A stretch of DNA of 64,000 nt. Source: Pseudomonas frederiksbergensis (GTDB taxonomy: Bacteria; Pseudomonadota; Gammaproteobacteria; Pseudomonadales; Pseudomonadaceae). The stretch is from positions 2,976,001 through 3,040,000 of the forward strand of contig NZ_CP142104.1 in assembly GCF_035751725.1 (NCBI RefSeq). The letters run 5' to 3'. This document shows, one piece after another, positions 1 through 9,174 of this stretch; the first letter of the stretch is position 1, and each line of letters opens with the position of its first letter. The notes under the pieces are model-generated. The model ran no database searches. It was given only the letters and a program-made list of their open reading frames with translations, and was not told the DNA's origin. A program made the position numbers and the translations under genes.

Positions 1-1496
1 TCTTCGGCCAGCTCTGGCGCGGCGCGGTACTGGGCGCTGAGCACCACGAAGGCTTTTACCAGCTCGGTACGCTCCGGATCAGGCTTGCCGACCACGGCGG
101 CCTCGACCACCGCCGGGTGCTCGATCAGCGCGCTTTCCACATCGAACGGGCCAACGCGATAGCCGGACGTGGTAATCACATCATCGCTGCGCCCGACGAA
201 GCTGATGCTGCCGTCCGGATTGAATTCAACGGTGTCACCGCTCAGGTAATAATCACCGACGAAGGCCTTGGTCGGGCCGCCCTGGTAACCGGCGAACCAG
301 CACATCGGTGACTGGCTGCGGTCGACGGCAAGAATACCCGGCTGGCCTACACCGAGTTCCTGATGGTTTTCATCCAACACCACGATGCGATGGCCCGGCG
401 AAGCGAAACCTGCCGCGCCCTGGTGCACCGGATGGTCGAGACCGTGGTGATTGCACAGCACCATGCCCAGTTCAGTTTGGCCGTAATGGTCGTGGATCAC
501 CACGTCCAGGTTGTCGGCAAACCAGCGGATCACTTCCGGGTTCAGCGGCTCGCCGGCGCTGCTGACGATGCGCAACTTGCCCTTGATCGACCGGGCGAAC
601 TGGTCGCCGCCGGCAATCAGCAAGCGATACGCGGTGGGCGAACCCGCCAGGTTGGTGATGCCGTATTTATTAATGACCCGGCAGGTGCTGTCCAGGGTGA
701 ACGGGCCGTCGTAGAACGTGATGGGGTGCCCCATCGCCAACGGCCCGGTCACGCCGAAATAGATGCCGTAGGCCCAGCCGGGATCGGCAACGTTCCAAAA
801 GGCGTCTTCAGGGCGCAGGTCCACGGCGTCGCGCATGTAGCTCTGGAACGCGACGATGGCCTTGAGCGGCACCGACAGTGCCTTGGCCGGTCCCGTCGTG
901 CCAGAGGTGAACATCAGCAGGAACGGATCCTCGCCGGTCAGCATCAGTGGCTCGCAGTGGTTGGATTGGTTGGCGACCTCGGCCCAGAAGCTGAAATCGC
1001 CGCGGACGATGCCCTGCCCTTTTTCGCCGCCGACCGTCACGACGATGGGGCAACCGGCCACTTCGTCGAGTTTGGGGCGGTTGGTGGCGTCGGTGACCAC
1101 TACCCGGGCGCCGGAGCTGCCGAGGCGATGTTCGATGGCCTTGGGACCGAACGCGGTGAAAAGCGGCTGGTACACCGCGCCGATGCGCCACGTGGCCAGC
1201 ACCACGATCAGCAACTCCGCAGTACGCGGCAACAAGCCAGCAACCTTGTCGCCCTTGCCAACACCTTGGGCGCGCAGGAAATTGGCGAAGCGCGCCGCGT
1301 TGTCTTGCAGGTCACGGTAAGTCCAGGTCGCATCGCTGCCGTCACGGCCCTCCCAGAACAAGGCGATACGTCCCGGCAAGGCGTGCCGGTCGCAACATTC
1401 GACGCAGGCATTGAGCGCTTCGAGCGAGCCGTGCAACGCGGCATTGACGGTGTGCAGGTAATCGAACTGCGACGTGGCGGACGAGTAATCGCGCAT
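1..1496 (-). CDS. AMP-binding acyl-CoA synthetase, 3' end cut by window edge
   Basis: Adenylate-forming enzyme that should activate a short or medium carboxylic acid to its acyl-CoA through an acyl-AMP. Reading leftward from the ATG at 1496, the frame stays open to the window edge (about 498 codons). It shows the P-loop-like motif MFTSGTTGPAK, the YGQTELG adenylation motif, and then SGDTVEF and GRSDDVITTSGYR, the usual hinge before the C-terminal subdomain, whose end lies outside. The substrate cannot be read from sequence; the layout resembles acetyl- or propionyl-CoA synthetase-like proteins of pseudomonads. The AraC gene upstream on the same strand, 155 bp away, is a plausible regulator (inference). 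Confidence 0.9.
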   Translation of the reverse strand, partial: MRDYSSATSQFDYLHTVNAALHGSLEALNACVECCDRHALPGRIALFWEGRDGSDATWTYRDLQDNAARFANFLRAQGVGKGDKVAGLLPRTAELLIVVLATWRIGAVYQPLFTAFGPKAIEHRLGSSGARVVVTDATNRPKLDEVAGCPIVVTVGGEKGQGIVRGDFSFWAEVANQSNHCEPLMLTGEDPFLLMFTSGTTGPAKALSVPLKAIVAFQSYMRDAVDLRPEDAFWNVADPGWAYGIYFGVTGPLAMGHPITFYDGPFTLDSTCRVINKYGITNLAGSPTAYRLLIAGGDQFARSIKGKLRIVSSAGEPLNPEVIRWFADNLDVVIHDHYGQTELGMVLCNHHGLDHPVHQGAAGFASPGHRIVVLDENHQELGVGQPGILAVDRSQSPMCWFAGYQGGPTKAFVGDYYLSGDTVEFNPDGSISFVGRSDDVITTSGYRVGPFDVESALIEHPAVVEAAVVGKPDPERTELVKAFVVLSAQYRAAPELAE

Positions 1497-1651
1497 GACC
1501 AGAATCCCTCTGTACTTTTTATTGGTGGGGGAACCGTGAATAGCAGGCAAATACTCGCGCCGAAGTGCCCGCGCGGCAATGGTCAAAGCCCTCAAGTTGC
1601 TTGACTGGTTTGGCCATGGACCAAAGTAGGTATTGGCTGTTCGCGAGGGCG

Positions 1652-2668
1652 TCAGCCAGGCTCGTTGAGGATCAAACTGCGATAGTGTCCGGGATTGGAC
1701 CCGGACCACTTGCGAAACGCCTTGTAGAACGAACTGGCGTCGGAAAACCCCAGGCGCGAGGCAATCTCCACGAAACTGATGGACGGTTCGGCCAGCCAGG
1801 CAATCGCCAGCTCCTTGCGCACACCGTCCTTGAGCGCCTGGTAGGTCTGCCCCTCCTCCGCCAGGCGCCGGCGCAGGGTCGAGGCGGAAACGCACAGCCG
1901 CTGGGCCAGGGCCTCGGTTTCCGGCCATTGCTCGGCGGGCAACTGGCGCAAATCGTGCCGGATACGACTGGCGAGGCTTTGCGGGTCGCGGTATTTGACC
2001 AGGATGTTCGCAGGCGCCTGCGCCAGGAAACGCTTGAGCTCCTCAGGCGTGCGCCGGATAGGCAGGTCCAGGCAGTCAGCGGAAAAAATCATCCGCGTAC
2101 GGGGCCGGTCAAAGCGCAGGTTCTGGGAGAACATGACGCGGTAGTCATCACAGAAGTCCGGCTGCGGGCAGCGCAATTCCACGGACAGGATGGGAATTCG
2201 CCGTCCGGCCAGCCAGCAGGCCACGCCATGCACGATCATCCAATAGGTGAAATAGGTAAAAGCGCGGCGTGGATCCTGGTCATCTTCAAGCAGGACGATT
2301 TCCGCCAGACTTTGCTGGCGAACCCATTGCGCCGGCAAATGTTCAAGCATCAGCGAGAGGAAACCCAGCCCCGCCGTCAGCCCAGCCGCCAATGTCGGTT
2401 GAGCCATCGCGCAACGACAGAGAAAGGCCAGGCTGCCGGACTTGAGCTTGCGCGGGTCCATGCCGAAAAACTCGTCATCCCGGCGCCTCGCCAGCAGGCG
2501 CCACAGCTGCGCATAGGCGTGGGCCGGGACCCGCGCCTGGGCGTCGTCGAGCAACGTCGGATCGATGCCGACTTTGCGCAGCACCTCGTCGCTAGCCGCG
2601 CCCGGGGAACAGCTCTGCAGCAGCGCTTCGCGCACCAGCTGGACCGAGATGGTGTCTTTTTCCGCCAT
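1652..2668 (-). CDS. AraC-family transcriptional regulator (OruR/arabinose-binding-like type)
   Basis: DNA-binding regulator of 338 aa. The N-terminal two thirds match the ligand-binding/dimerisation type seen in OruR-like AraC proteins. The C-terminal ~90 residues carry the double helix-turn-helix, with RLCVSASTLRRRLAEEG as first recognition unit and the signature IASRLGFSDASSFYKAFRKW. The ATG at 2668 (MAEKDTISV) was chosen because it lies just 11 bp after the pssA stop and gives the usual family length; a longer frame extends into pssA. It follows pssA on the same strand and precedes the acyl-CoA synthetase gene, which it may control. The effector is unknown. Confidence 0.88.
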   Translation of the reverse strand: MAEKDTISVQLVREALLQSCSPGAASDEVLRKVGIDPTLLDDAQARVPAHAYAQLWRLLARRRDDEFFGMDPRKLKSGSLAFLCRCAMAQPTLAAGLTAGLGFLSLMLEHLPAQWVRQQSLAEIVLLEDDQDPRRAFTYFTYWMIVHGVACWLAGRRIPILSVELRCPQPDFCDDYRVMFSQNLRFDRPRTRMIFSADCLDLPIRRTPEELKRFLAQAPANILVKYRDPQSLASRIRHDLRQLPAEQWPETEALAQRLCVSASTLRRRLAEEGQTYQALKDGVRKELAIAWLAEPSISFVEIASRLGFSDASSFYKAFRKWSGSNPGHYRSLILNEPG

Positions 2669-2679
2669 GACCTGGGCTT

Positions 2680-4023
2680 TCACAGGATCCGGTAAAGCAG
2701 ACGCTCTATTCGCACCCGGCTGACGCGCTTGAGGAACTTGGCCACGGCTGCCGGGTAATCCGGCAAGGTTTCCAGGTCCAGGTAGCGTTCGATCCGCTGG
2801 GTGTGCCGATAAATCTGCTCGAGCTCGGCCTGGCGCGGCCCCGACAACTCGCCCTTGGGGTCGTCGAGCAACAGGGCATTTTCCAGGTCCAGGCGAAACG
2901 CCCGTGGATTGAGGTTGTTGCCGGTGAGCAAGGTGTAGCGCTCGTCGACCCACATGCCCTTGAGGTGATAGGTGTTGTCGCCGTCACGCCAAAGGTGCAG
3001 GTTCAACTGGCCGCTGTCTATGTAGCGCTGATGCCGCTTGGCAAAGCGACGCAGGCTGATTTCGTACAGATAGGGCAATGCCGCAATGATCTTGAACGGC
3101 TCGCTCGGCGGGATATAAAAATCGTTGGCGGTCTTGTCGCCCACGATGATGTCGATCCGCACCCCGCGGGCCAGGGCGCGGTTGATTTCCCGGGTCACGG
3201 CCAACGGCAGGTTGAAATACGGCGTGCAGATGGTCAGTTGCTTGCGGCTGCTGGCGATCAATTCGCCGATTACCTTGCTCAGCGGGTTGTTCTTGCCGAC
3301 GCCCAGCAATGGGCTCACCGACAAGCCATTCTTATCGAGGCTGCCCGCCGTCGTGTCATAGGCCGCGTACTTGAGGCGACTGCGCAAGTCGCCGATGTCC
3401 TTGCGCAAGCTGCGAGTGCTGGGCAGGTTCGGCAGGTCGAGGCGATGCACGGCCCTGGAGGCGATCAGGCCGTGCTGCACCAGATGGTGCATCGAATCGG
3501 CCAGCGCAGCGTTCCGCAGGAGGTGATAACGGTCGTAGCGGTACTTGTCGAATTTGTGCAGGTAGACGTTGTTCAGGCTCGCGCCGCTGTACAGCACACA
3601 GTCATCGATCACGAAGCCTTTCAAATGCAGCACGCCGAAGAGCTCGCGGGTCTGCACCGGCACGCCATAGATCGGCACTTCGCTGGCATGGGTGCGGGTC
3701 TGTTGCTGGTACCACGCCGAATTGCCCGGCTGTTTCTTGGCGCCGATCAGTCCGCGCTGGGCTCGCAACCAGTCCACCACCACTGCGATGTCCAGTTCGG
3801 GGCGCGCGGCTTTGGCGGCATGCAAGGCATCGAGGATTTCCTGGCCGGCCTCGTCCTCTTGCAGGTAGAGGGCAACGATGTAGATGCGCTGGGTCGCCTG
3901 GGCGATCTTCTCCAGCAGGCAACGGCGAAATTCGGCGGCACCGTCGAGAATGGTCACGGCCTCGGCGGTGAGTGGAAAGCTGCGCAGCTTGGGCAGCAGG
4001 GATCGTTTGAAAAGCGACGGCAT
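2680..4023 (-). CDS. pssA: CDP-diacylglycerol--serine O-phosphatidyltransferase, phospholipase D superfamily type
   Basis: Phosphatidylserine synthase of the E. coli PssA type, 447 aa against about 451 in E. coli. It makes phosphatidylserine from CDP-diacylglycerol and L-serine, the first step to phosphatidylethanolamine, at the inner membrane surface. Two HKD-type motifs are present: HLKGFVIDD near residue 133 and HLKGMWVDE near residue 353. Long blocks such as SGASLNNVYLHKFDKYRYD, GDKTANDFYIP and TGNNLNPRAFRLDLENA are as in E. coli. A start at 4023 (MPSLFKRS) fits that length; the frame could extend 32 codons upstream but would run into the divergent TetR promoter. An AraC gene follows after 11 bp. 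Confidence 0.93.
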   Translation of the reverse strand: MPSLFKRSLLPKLRSFPLTAEAVTILDGAAEFRRCLLEKIAQATQRIYIVALYLQEDEAGQEILDALHAAKAARPELDIAVVVDWLRAQRGLIGAKKQPGNSAWYQQQTRTHASEVPIYGVPVQTRELFGVLHLKGFVIDDCVLYSGASLNNVYLHKFDKYRYDRYHLLRNAALADSMHHLVQHGLIASRAVHRLDLPNLPSTRSLRKDIGDLRSRLKYAAYDTTAGSLDKNGLSVSPLLGVGKNNPLSKVIGELIASSRKQLTICTPYFNLPLAVTREINRALARGVRIDIIVGDKTANDFYIPPSEPFKIIAALPYLYEISLRRFAKRHQRYIDSGQLNLHLWRDGDNTYHLKGMWVDERYTLLTGNNLNPRAFRLDLENALLLDDPKGELSGPRQAELEQIYRHTQRIERYLDLETLPDYPAAVAKFLKRVSRVRIERLLYRIL

Positions 4024-4111
4024 AGGGCTCGCAAAAGGTCGAATCCGAAGAACCGAAGAGCTTACACCATGATGCGCGGCTTGGGGCCTCCCCGGCGTGA
4101 CGAAAAAACAT

Positions 4112-4140
4112 TTGACCAAGGAGAACGATCGTTCTACTGT
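4112..4140 (+). promoter_or_regulatory. Promoter with embedded 14-bp palindromic operator for the TetR gene
   Basis: A TTGACC -35-like box (4112-4117) and a TACTGT -10-like box (4135-4140) are separated by 17 bp. The spacer holds the perfect palindrome AGAACGATCGTTCT (4122-4135), ending 12 bp before the chosen TetR start. Position and symmetry are typical of a TetR autoregulatory operator; binding is inferred. It also lies between the divergent pssA and TetR genes, so it could affect both. Confidence 0.6.
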
Positions 4141-4147
4141 GCTTCAC

Positions 4148-4714
4148 ATGAACGAAATCACTCGCAATGACACACAAGACATCATCCTCGATGTCGCCGA
4201 AAAGTTGATTTACAAAAGTGGCATCGCCGCCACCGGAATGGATCTGCTGGTGAAAACCGCTGGCGTCTCCAGGAAAAGTATCTATCGCTACTTCGCGAAC
4301 AAGGAGGATCTGGTAGTCGCTGCGCTCAAGCGCCGTGACGAGCGCTGGATGCAGTGGTTCAGCAGCGAGGTGGACAAGGCGCCAACACCGCTCGCACGAC
4401 TGCTCAACCTGTTTCCCGTGCTCAAGGGCTGGTTCCAGAGCGACGGTTTTCGCGGTTGTGCATTTATTAACACCAGCGGCGAAACCGGCGACCCGCAGGA
4501 TCCGGTCCGCCAAGTGGCAAAGCTGCACAAACAGAAGTTGCTCGACTATGTGACGCACTTGTGTACCGAACAAGGCGTCGAGCAACCGGAGGTACTTGGC
4601 AAACAGCTACTCGTCTTGATTGACGGCGCCATCACCCTCGCGTTGGTCATGGGCGACCACGACGCCGCCGATCAGGCCCAGGACGTGCTGAAGACTTTGC
4701 TAGCGATTGAATAA
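4148..4714 (+). CDS. TetR/AcrR-family transcriptional regulator
   Basis: Repressor-type protein of 188 aa from the ATG at 4148 (MNEITRND). Residues ~10-55 form the TetR helix-turn-helix ([11 protein letters not shown], then [19 protein letters not shown]). The rest is an all-helical ligand domain with the C-terminal pattern seen in YcdC/AefR-like regulators ([14 protein letters not shown]). An earlier in-frame ATG at 4097 would place the operator palindrome inside the coding region, so 4148 is preferred. It sits divergent to pssA and 71 bp upstream of the DUF1348 gene on the same strand, which makes DUF1348 a likely target. Confidence 0.87.
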   Translation: MNEITRNDTQDIILDVAEKLIYKSGIAATGMDLLVKTAGVSRKSIYRYFANKEDLVVAALKRRDERWMQWFSSEVDKAPTPLARLLNLFPVLKGWFQSDGFRGCAFINTSGETGDPQDPVRQVAKLHKQKLLDYVTHLCTEQGVEQPEVLGKQLLVLIDGAITLALVMGDHDAADQAQDVLKTLLAIE

Positions 4715-4785
4715 GCAACACCCGCACCCGCAAGACCGCCTGTAAGACCGAAATGCACTCATCGTTCATCACCTGGAGATTGGCC

Positions 4786-5265
4786 ATGTCGTCCTCTGCC
4801 GAAGTTCGCCCACCGCTGCCGCCGTTCACCCGTGAATCAGCCATCGAGAAAGTTCGCCTGGCCGAAGACGGCTGGAACTCTCGTGATCCGCAAAAAGTGT
4901 CGCTGGCCTACACCCTCGATACTCAATGGCGTAACCGCGCCGAGTTCGCCCATAGCCGGGAAGAAGCCAAGGCGTTCCTGACGCGCAAATGGGCCAAAGA
5001 GCTGGATTATCGCCTGATCAAGGAACTCTGGGCCTTCACCGACAACCGCATTGCCGTGCGTTATGCCTATGAATGGCACGACGACTCGGGCAACTGGTTC
5101 CGGTCCTACGGTAACGAGAACTGGGAATTCGATGAAAATGGCCTGATGTACAACCGCTACGCCTGCATCAACGACATGCCGATCAAGGAAAGCGAGCGTA
5201 AATTCCACTGGCCGCTGGGTCGCCGGCCGGACGATCACCCGGGGCTTTCCGAACTGGGGCTGTAA
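4786..5265 (+). CDS. DUF1348 / NTF2-like (nuclear transport factor 2 family) protein
   Basis: Small cytosolic protein of 159 aa with the SnoaL/NTF2-like fold expected for DUF1348. Conserved blocks include [24 protein letters not shown]-like [31 protein letters not shown] and [15 protein letters not shown]. No catalytic function is established for the family. The start at 4786 has a GGAG 7 bp upstream; an in-frame ATG at 4753 lacks a good site. It lies directly after the TetR gene and ends at a strong hairpin terminator, so the two probably form a short transcription unit controlled from the palindromic operator. Confidence 0.88.
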   Translation: MSSSAEVRPPLPPFTRESAIEKVRLAEDGWNSRDPQKVSLAYTLDTQWRNRAEFAHSREEAKAFLTRKWAKELDYRLIKELWAFTDNRIAVRYAYEWHDDSGNWFRSYGNENWEFDENGLMYNRYACINDMPIKESERKFHWPLGRRPDDHPGLSELGL

Positions 5266-5273
5266 CGCCGACG

Positions 5274-5304
5274 CTGTGGGAGCCACTGGCTCCCACAGTT
5301 TTTT
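5274..5304 (+). terminator. Rho-independent terminator after the DUF1348 gene
   Basis: Perfect 11-bp stem CTGTGGGAGCC (5274-5284) with its complement at 5288-5298, a 3-nt loop and then TTTTTT (5299-5304). It starts 9 bp after the DUF1348 stop. The convergent M42 peptidase gene ends at 5306 but has no T-run on its own strand beyond the stem. Confidence 0.88.
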
Positions 5305-5305
5305 G

Positions 5306-6376
5306 TCAGCCTTTGGCTCGATTCAGCAAGAATTCCAGCAACGTTGCCGCGCAGGCCTCGATGCTTCCTTCCACGATCAATTCATAACCATGGGTATTTT
5401 CCGTCGGGATCGCAATGCATGCGCCCTGGGCCGATACCCCGCTGCTCATGATTGCACTGGCGTCGCTGGCAAAATCCGCCAGTAAGGCGAATTGTGGCGT
5501 CAGCCCGCTGCGTCTACCGGCCTGGTACAACTGGTCGACGATCCGACGGTGGTAACAGCCGTTCTTGTCGCCCGTGTTGATGATCGGGTCGACGCCCAAT
5601 CGGGTGGCGTACTCCGCGACCACGGGGCCGACCTCGACTGCGACCGTGGCGTCTCCGGGCAAGTGACTGGCGGCATAGAGCGCGCCGGCATTGGACTCTT
5701 CTTCTTGTGTGGTGAAGACCAGATACACATCGTCCAGCAGCTCTTTACGGCGTTGACCCAACAATGTAGCGGTCTGGAGCGTGGCGACCATGGGCGCGCG
5801 GTCATCCAGGAAATGCGCGGCGATGGCATCGCCCACCCGGAACGGTCGCCGCCAGTGTTGGCTCAACACCACCCGCGTGCCGGGGCGTACCCCATGGGCC
5901 TCCAATTGCTCGCTTGAATAGCGGGTGATGATGTGGACGTCGCCCCAATTGACGATTCCCGACAGGACATCCGCGCCTTGGTGGGTTTCACCGGTGCTGT
6001 GCATCGACCCGAACGACAGCACGCCAGGGATGAAATCCCGGTCGCCAAGGATATCCACCGGGCACACGCCAAAATTGATCGGATTGGCACCTCCCAAGGC
6101 CACCACCCGCAACGTACCGTCAGGCTCGATGCGTTTGACCAGCATGGCGATCTCGTCCAGGTGCGCCATGATCCGGATGGGTTGATTGGCCTTGGTATCC
6201 GCCCGGGTTCCCTTGATCAGGCCGATGACATTGCCGGCCGGGTCGACCCAGGTTTGGTCGCAGTGCGGTTCCAGTTCCCGCAGGCAAATGTCGCGCACTT
6301 CTTGCTCCTGTCCGCCGGGCCCTCGGGCCATCAGCAACTCTTCGAGCAGCGGCAAGGTGGACGGATTGGTTTGCAT
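5306..6376 (-). CDS. M42-family (FrvX/endoglucanase-like) zinc aminopeptidase
   Basis: Cytosolic metallopeptidase of 356 aa related to FrvX/YsdC/TET aminopeptidases, which trim N-terminal residues from peptides. Visible ligand motifs are MAHLDEIAM (His), FLDDRAP (bridging Asp), the catalytic TTQEEESNAG and the C-terminal TENTHGYE (His). The position that is usually an Asp after the catalytic Glu pair reads VAVEVGP here, a Glu variant. The ATG at 6376 (MQTNPSTL) has an AAGGAGA about 10 bp upstream; a longer frame to 6448 is less likely. No partner gene suggests a specific substrate. Confidence 0.87.
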   Translation of the reverse strand: MQTNPSTLPLLEELLMARGPGGQEQEVRDICLRELEPHCDQTWVDPAGNVIGLIKGTRADTKANQPIRIMAHLDEIAMLVKRIEPDGTLRVVALGGANPINFGVCPVDILGDRDFIPGVLSFGSMHSTGETHQGADVLSGIVNWGDVHIITRYSSEQLEAHGVRPGTRVVLSQHWRRPFRVGDAIAAHFLDDRAPMVATLQTATLLGQRRKELLDDVYLVFTTQEEESNAGALYAASHLPGDATVAVEVGPVVAEYATRLGVDPIINTGDKNGCYHRRIVDQLYQAGRRSGLTPQFALLADFASDASAIMSSGVSAQGACIAIPTENTHGYELIVEGSIEACAATLLEFLLNRAKG

Positions 6377-6621
6377 CGGATGGGTCTCCTTTTCTCCGGG
6401 TGCGGCCGGGTGACGAACGGGCCGCGACGTGTCTGTCTTCTTGAACACGCCTGATGCCGGAAAATTTGATCGGATCCTGGCGAAACTGACGAGCGGACCT
6501 TGCCCACACGCGGACAGGCGGCCCGCCCGAAGGGTTGACCGACGCGCCGCCAGGCATCACATTGCCCGGGTCGCCCCTACGCCGAAGGCGGTTTTGTTGT
6601 GTCGCAGAACGTGTGGAGCCC

Positions 6622-7020
6622 ATGACCGCGTCGATTCCGATCCGTCCCCCCTGCCCGCCTGGTGTCTGTGATTGCGGGCGTGATGCGCTGCTGCAGACGC
6701 CGGGCAGCGACGTGCGCATCCTTTGCCTGAATCGCCAGGAAGAAAAGCGCCTGCTTGAGCGATTGGAAAATATCCAGAGCCTGGACGAGCTTGAACGGCT
6801 GCAGCAGCGGCTGTATGACAACCTCGGTGTACGGTTGACCATCGAGCCCGGTTACAACGAGGTTCGGACGATGCGCGGTATTGCCATCGAATTCCAGGAG
6901 CAGCCTGGGCTGTGCCGAAAGATCCGCCAGTCGATCCCGGCGGCGATCCGCCGGGGGTTGGAAAAGCGGCCTGAAGTTGCTTGGCGGCTGTTGGATTCGC
7001 GGGATCTGTTTCGCGACTGA
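6622..7020 (+). CDS. Conserved hypothetical protein with CDCGR motif and leucine-rich helix
   Basis: Product of 132 aa that I do not recognise by function. The N-terminus is proline/cysteine-rich (CPPGVCDCGRDALL), which could bind a metal or form a disulfide. It is followed by a charged helical segment (RQEEKRLLERLENIQSLDEL) and a basic C-terminal half. No signal peptide or membrane segment is seen. The ATG at 6622 has GGAG close upstream; an in-frame ATG at 6535 would add an arginine-rich tail with no support. It is convergent with the sensor kinase gene, ending 14 bp before it. The 245 bp upstream (6377-6621) hold no gene I can support. Confidence 0.6.
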   Translation: MTASIPIRPPCPPGVCDCGRDALLQTPGSDVRILCLNRQEEKRLLERLENIQSLDELERLQQRLYDNLGVRLTIEPGYNEVRTMRGIAIEFQEQPGLCRKIRQSIPAAIRRGLEKRPEVAWRLLDSRDLFRD

Positions 7021-7034
7021 ATGTCATCGTGACG

Positions 7035-8411
7035 CTAGCGTGCTGCCTGGCTCGTCAAGGAAAACCCGAAGGTATTGAGGCCATCCTTGCTGTGGGCAAA
7101 TACCCGCCCGCCGTGCATGTTCGCCACTGCCCGCACGATGGAAAGCCCCAAGCCGTGATGCGCGTCACTTCGCGCCCGGGCGGCGTCTGCCCGGTAGAAG
7201 CGTTCGAACAAGCGTTGCAGGTGCACGTTATCAATCGGTTCGCCGGGATTGGACACGCTCACCTCGGCCTGCATGCCGTGCCTGACCAGACTCACCGTGA
7301 TCGTGCTGGTCGGCACCGCGTATCGCGCCGCGTTCTGGATCAGGTTGGCCAGGGAACGGTGGAACAGGCGCCGGTCGATACACACGCGCATGTCGCCTTG
7401 GATCACCACGCTCAGCTGCTTGTCGTGCAGAACCGGCTCCAGGTATTCCACGGTCTTCGACGCCTCTTCATAGAGCGAGACATCACTCAGTTCGGTTGCG
7501 CGCTGACCGCTTTCGGCCCCCGCCAGGAATAGCATGTCGTTGACGATTGCGCCCATTCGCTCCAGTTCTTCAAGATTCGATTGCAGCAAGTCCTGGAGTT
7601 CATTCACATCCCGACCGTGGGCCAAGGCGACCTGGGTCTGGCCGATAAGGTTGGTCAAGGGCGTGCGCAACTCGTGGGCGACATTGGCATTGAACCCTTC
7701 GAGCTGGCTCCAGGCGGCTTCCTGGCGAGCCAGGGCGCCGTTGAACGACACGGCCAGTTCCTGCAACTCCCCAGGCAGCGCCTCGGTGTCCAGGCGTCGC
7801 TTCGAATCTCCCGGCGGCAGGCTGTTGGCCTGGCGGCTCAGGCGCCGCACCGGTCCCAGGCCGAAACGCGCGATCCAATAGCCCAGCAGCGCGACCAGCC
7901 CGACCCCCAATGCAGACGTCAGGATCAGCGTCTTGGTGAAGTTGTCCAAAGTCTTCATGAACGGCGTCGAATCGAGCCCCACGATAAAACGCAGCTCCGG
8001 CCGGCTGCCCATGGCGGCAATGGTTTGGATCATCAGCACCATGGGACGATCCCGGTCGGGTATGGCCACGGTGGAAAACCCATCCGGACGCTTGGACCAA
8101 TCCTGGCCGTCCGGCATCGCCCCGCCATAACTGTAGGCCGGGTTGTCGACCAGGACCCAGTAGCGCACGCGCTCGTCGGCGGGCGTCAGGCCGTCGAGCT
8201 TCTGCCGCAGCCCGACCCAGAATTCCGGCGAATCATATTTGGCGAGCACCGGGTCGAGAACCGAATGCCGCAGGATCAGCTCGTTTTGCATCTGGTCTTC
8301 GAGCGATTGCTTCAACGAACAGCGCAACAGCGTTGCGCTGACCGCAGTGATGAGCATCACCGCGAGGGCAAACATCAGGGCGAGCCGCTTGGAGATCGAT
8401 CCTTTCATCAC
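7035..8411 (-). CDS. Sensor histidine kinase, heavy-metal (CusS/CopS)-like family
   Basis: Membrane kinase of 458 aa. A first transmembrane segment is near residues 9-28, then a ~140-residue periplasmic sensor, a second segment near 163-182 (LILTSALGVGLVALLGYWIA), HAMP, the H-box VAHELRTPL, an N-box (LIQNAARYA), the F-box FERFYRAD and the G-box GLGLSIVRAV. It is translationally coupled to the response regulator: its ATG overlaps the regulator stop in ATGATG. The family usually senses Cu, Ag, Zn or Cd, but no metal-binding cluster is obvious and the neighbours are a porin and citrate-type transporter. The signal is therefore open. Confidence 0.88.
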   Translation of the reverse strand: MMKGSISKRLALMFALAVMLITAVSATLLRCSLKQSLEDQMQNELILRHSVLDPVLAKYDSPEFWVGLRQKLDGLTPADERVRYWVLVDNPAYSYGGAMPDGQDWSKRPDGFSTVAIPDRDRPMVLMIQTIAAMGSRPELRFIVGLDSTPFMKTLDNFTKTLILTSALGVGLVALLGYWIARFGLGPVRRLSRQANSLPPGDSKRRLDTEALPGELQELAVSFNGALARQEAAWSQLEGFNANVAHELRTPLTNLIGQTQVALAHGRDVNELQDLLQSNLEELERMGAIVNDMLFLAGAESGQRATELSDVSLYEEASKTVEYLEPVLHDKQLSVVIQGDMRVCIDRRLFHRSLANLIQNAARYAVPTSTITVSLVRHGMQAEVSVSNPGEPIDNVHLQRLFERFYRADAARARSDAHHGLGLSIVRAVANMHGGRVFAHSKDGLNTFGFSLTSQAAR

Positions 8412-9112
8412 AGCGCCCCGACTTGCCTATCGTCCGCTTCACGGCTTTCCAGGACATAACCCATGCCCCGCACGGTATGCAGCAACTTGCGCGGATACGG
8501 CGCGTCCACCTTGGCGCGCACGCGCTTGATCGCAACTTCCACCACGTTGGCGTCGCTGTCGAAGTTCATGTCCCAGACCTGTTCGGCAATCATCAATTTG
8601 GAAAGGATTTCCCCTTGGTGTCGCGCCAGCAGGCTCAACAGGCAGAACTCCTTGGCCGTCAGGTCCAGCCGAAGCCCGCCCCGGGTCACCTTGCGGGCCT
8701 GCAGGTCGACCTCCAGGTCATCGATGCGCAAATGCGTGGGGTCGGCCGCGTCATCGGCGCGGCGACGGATCAAGGCCTGGACGCGCGCCACCAGCTCGGC
8801 AAAGGAAAAGGGTTTGCCCAGGTAGTCATCGGCGCCCTCGCGCAAGCCCCTGACGCGATCATCCACCGTGCCCCTGGCCGACAACATGATCACCGGGGTC
8901 TTCTTGTGCAGGCGCAGGCCCTGCAATACACCGTAGCCGTCCTTGCCTGGCAACATGACATCGAGGATCACCACGTCGTAATCCAGCTCCAGGGCATAGT
9001 GCAAGCCATCGATGCCGTTGGTCGCGACATCGACAATGTAGCCGAGCTCGCTCAAGCCACGGTGGACATAGGAGGAGGTTTTTTCTTCGTCCTCGACAAT
9101 CAGCAAGCGCAT
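8408..9112 (-). CDS. OmpR/PhoB-type response regulator, heavy-metal (CopR/IrlR)-like
   Basis: Transcription factor of 234 aa. The receiver domain is at ~1-115, with acidic pocket VEDEEK, phosphoacceptor Asp in VVILDVMLPG (about residue 51) and Lys in YLGKPFSF. The OmpR winged helix follows, with DLTAKEFCLLSLLARHQGEI, the recognition helix VVEVAIKRVRAKV and the wing LHTVRGMGYVLE. It heads a two-gene operon with the overlapping kinase gene. Three direct repeats upstream (9175-9201) are a candidate autoregulatory site. The gene also lies 113 bp downstream of the OprD gene on the same strand, so read-through or shared physiology is possible. Confidence 0.9.
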   Translation of the reverse strand: MRLLIVEDEEKTSSYVHRGLSELGYIVDVATNGIDGLHYALELDYDVVILDVMLPGKDGYGVLQGLRLHKKTPVIMLSARGTVDDRVRGLREGADDYLGKPFSFAELVARVQALIRRRADDAADPTHLRIDDLEVDLQARKVTRGGLRLDLTAKEFCLLSLLARHQGEILSKLMIAEQVWDMNFDSDANVVEVAIKRVRAKVDAPYPRKLLHTVRGMGYVLESREADDRQVGAL

Positions 9113-9174
9113 CAGGTAACTCCTCTCCGAAAGCGGGGCAACCAGAAGAGTCTAGACGCAGAAGGTGTCTGGAG

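Noticed and set aside
1600..1640. Imperfect palindrome around TTTGGCCATGGACCAAA ahead of the acyl-CoA synthetase gene as an AraC site
   Set aside because: AraC proteins usually bind direct repeats, the symmetry is imperfect, and nothing else supports it.
7035..9112. Possible identity of the two-component system as TctDE, because a tricarboxylate-type porin operon is adjacent
   Set aside because: The regulator and kinase resemble the heavy-metal CopRS/CusRS branch in sequence, so only proximity supports TctDE.
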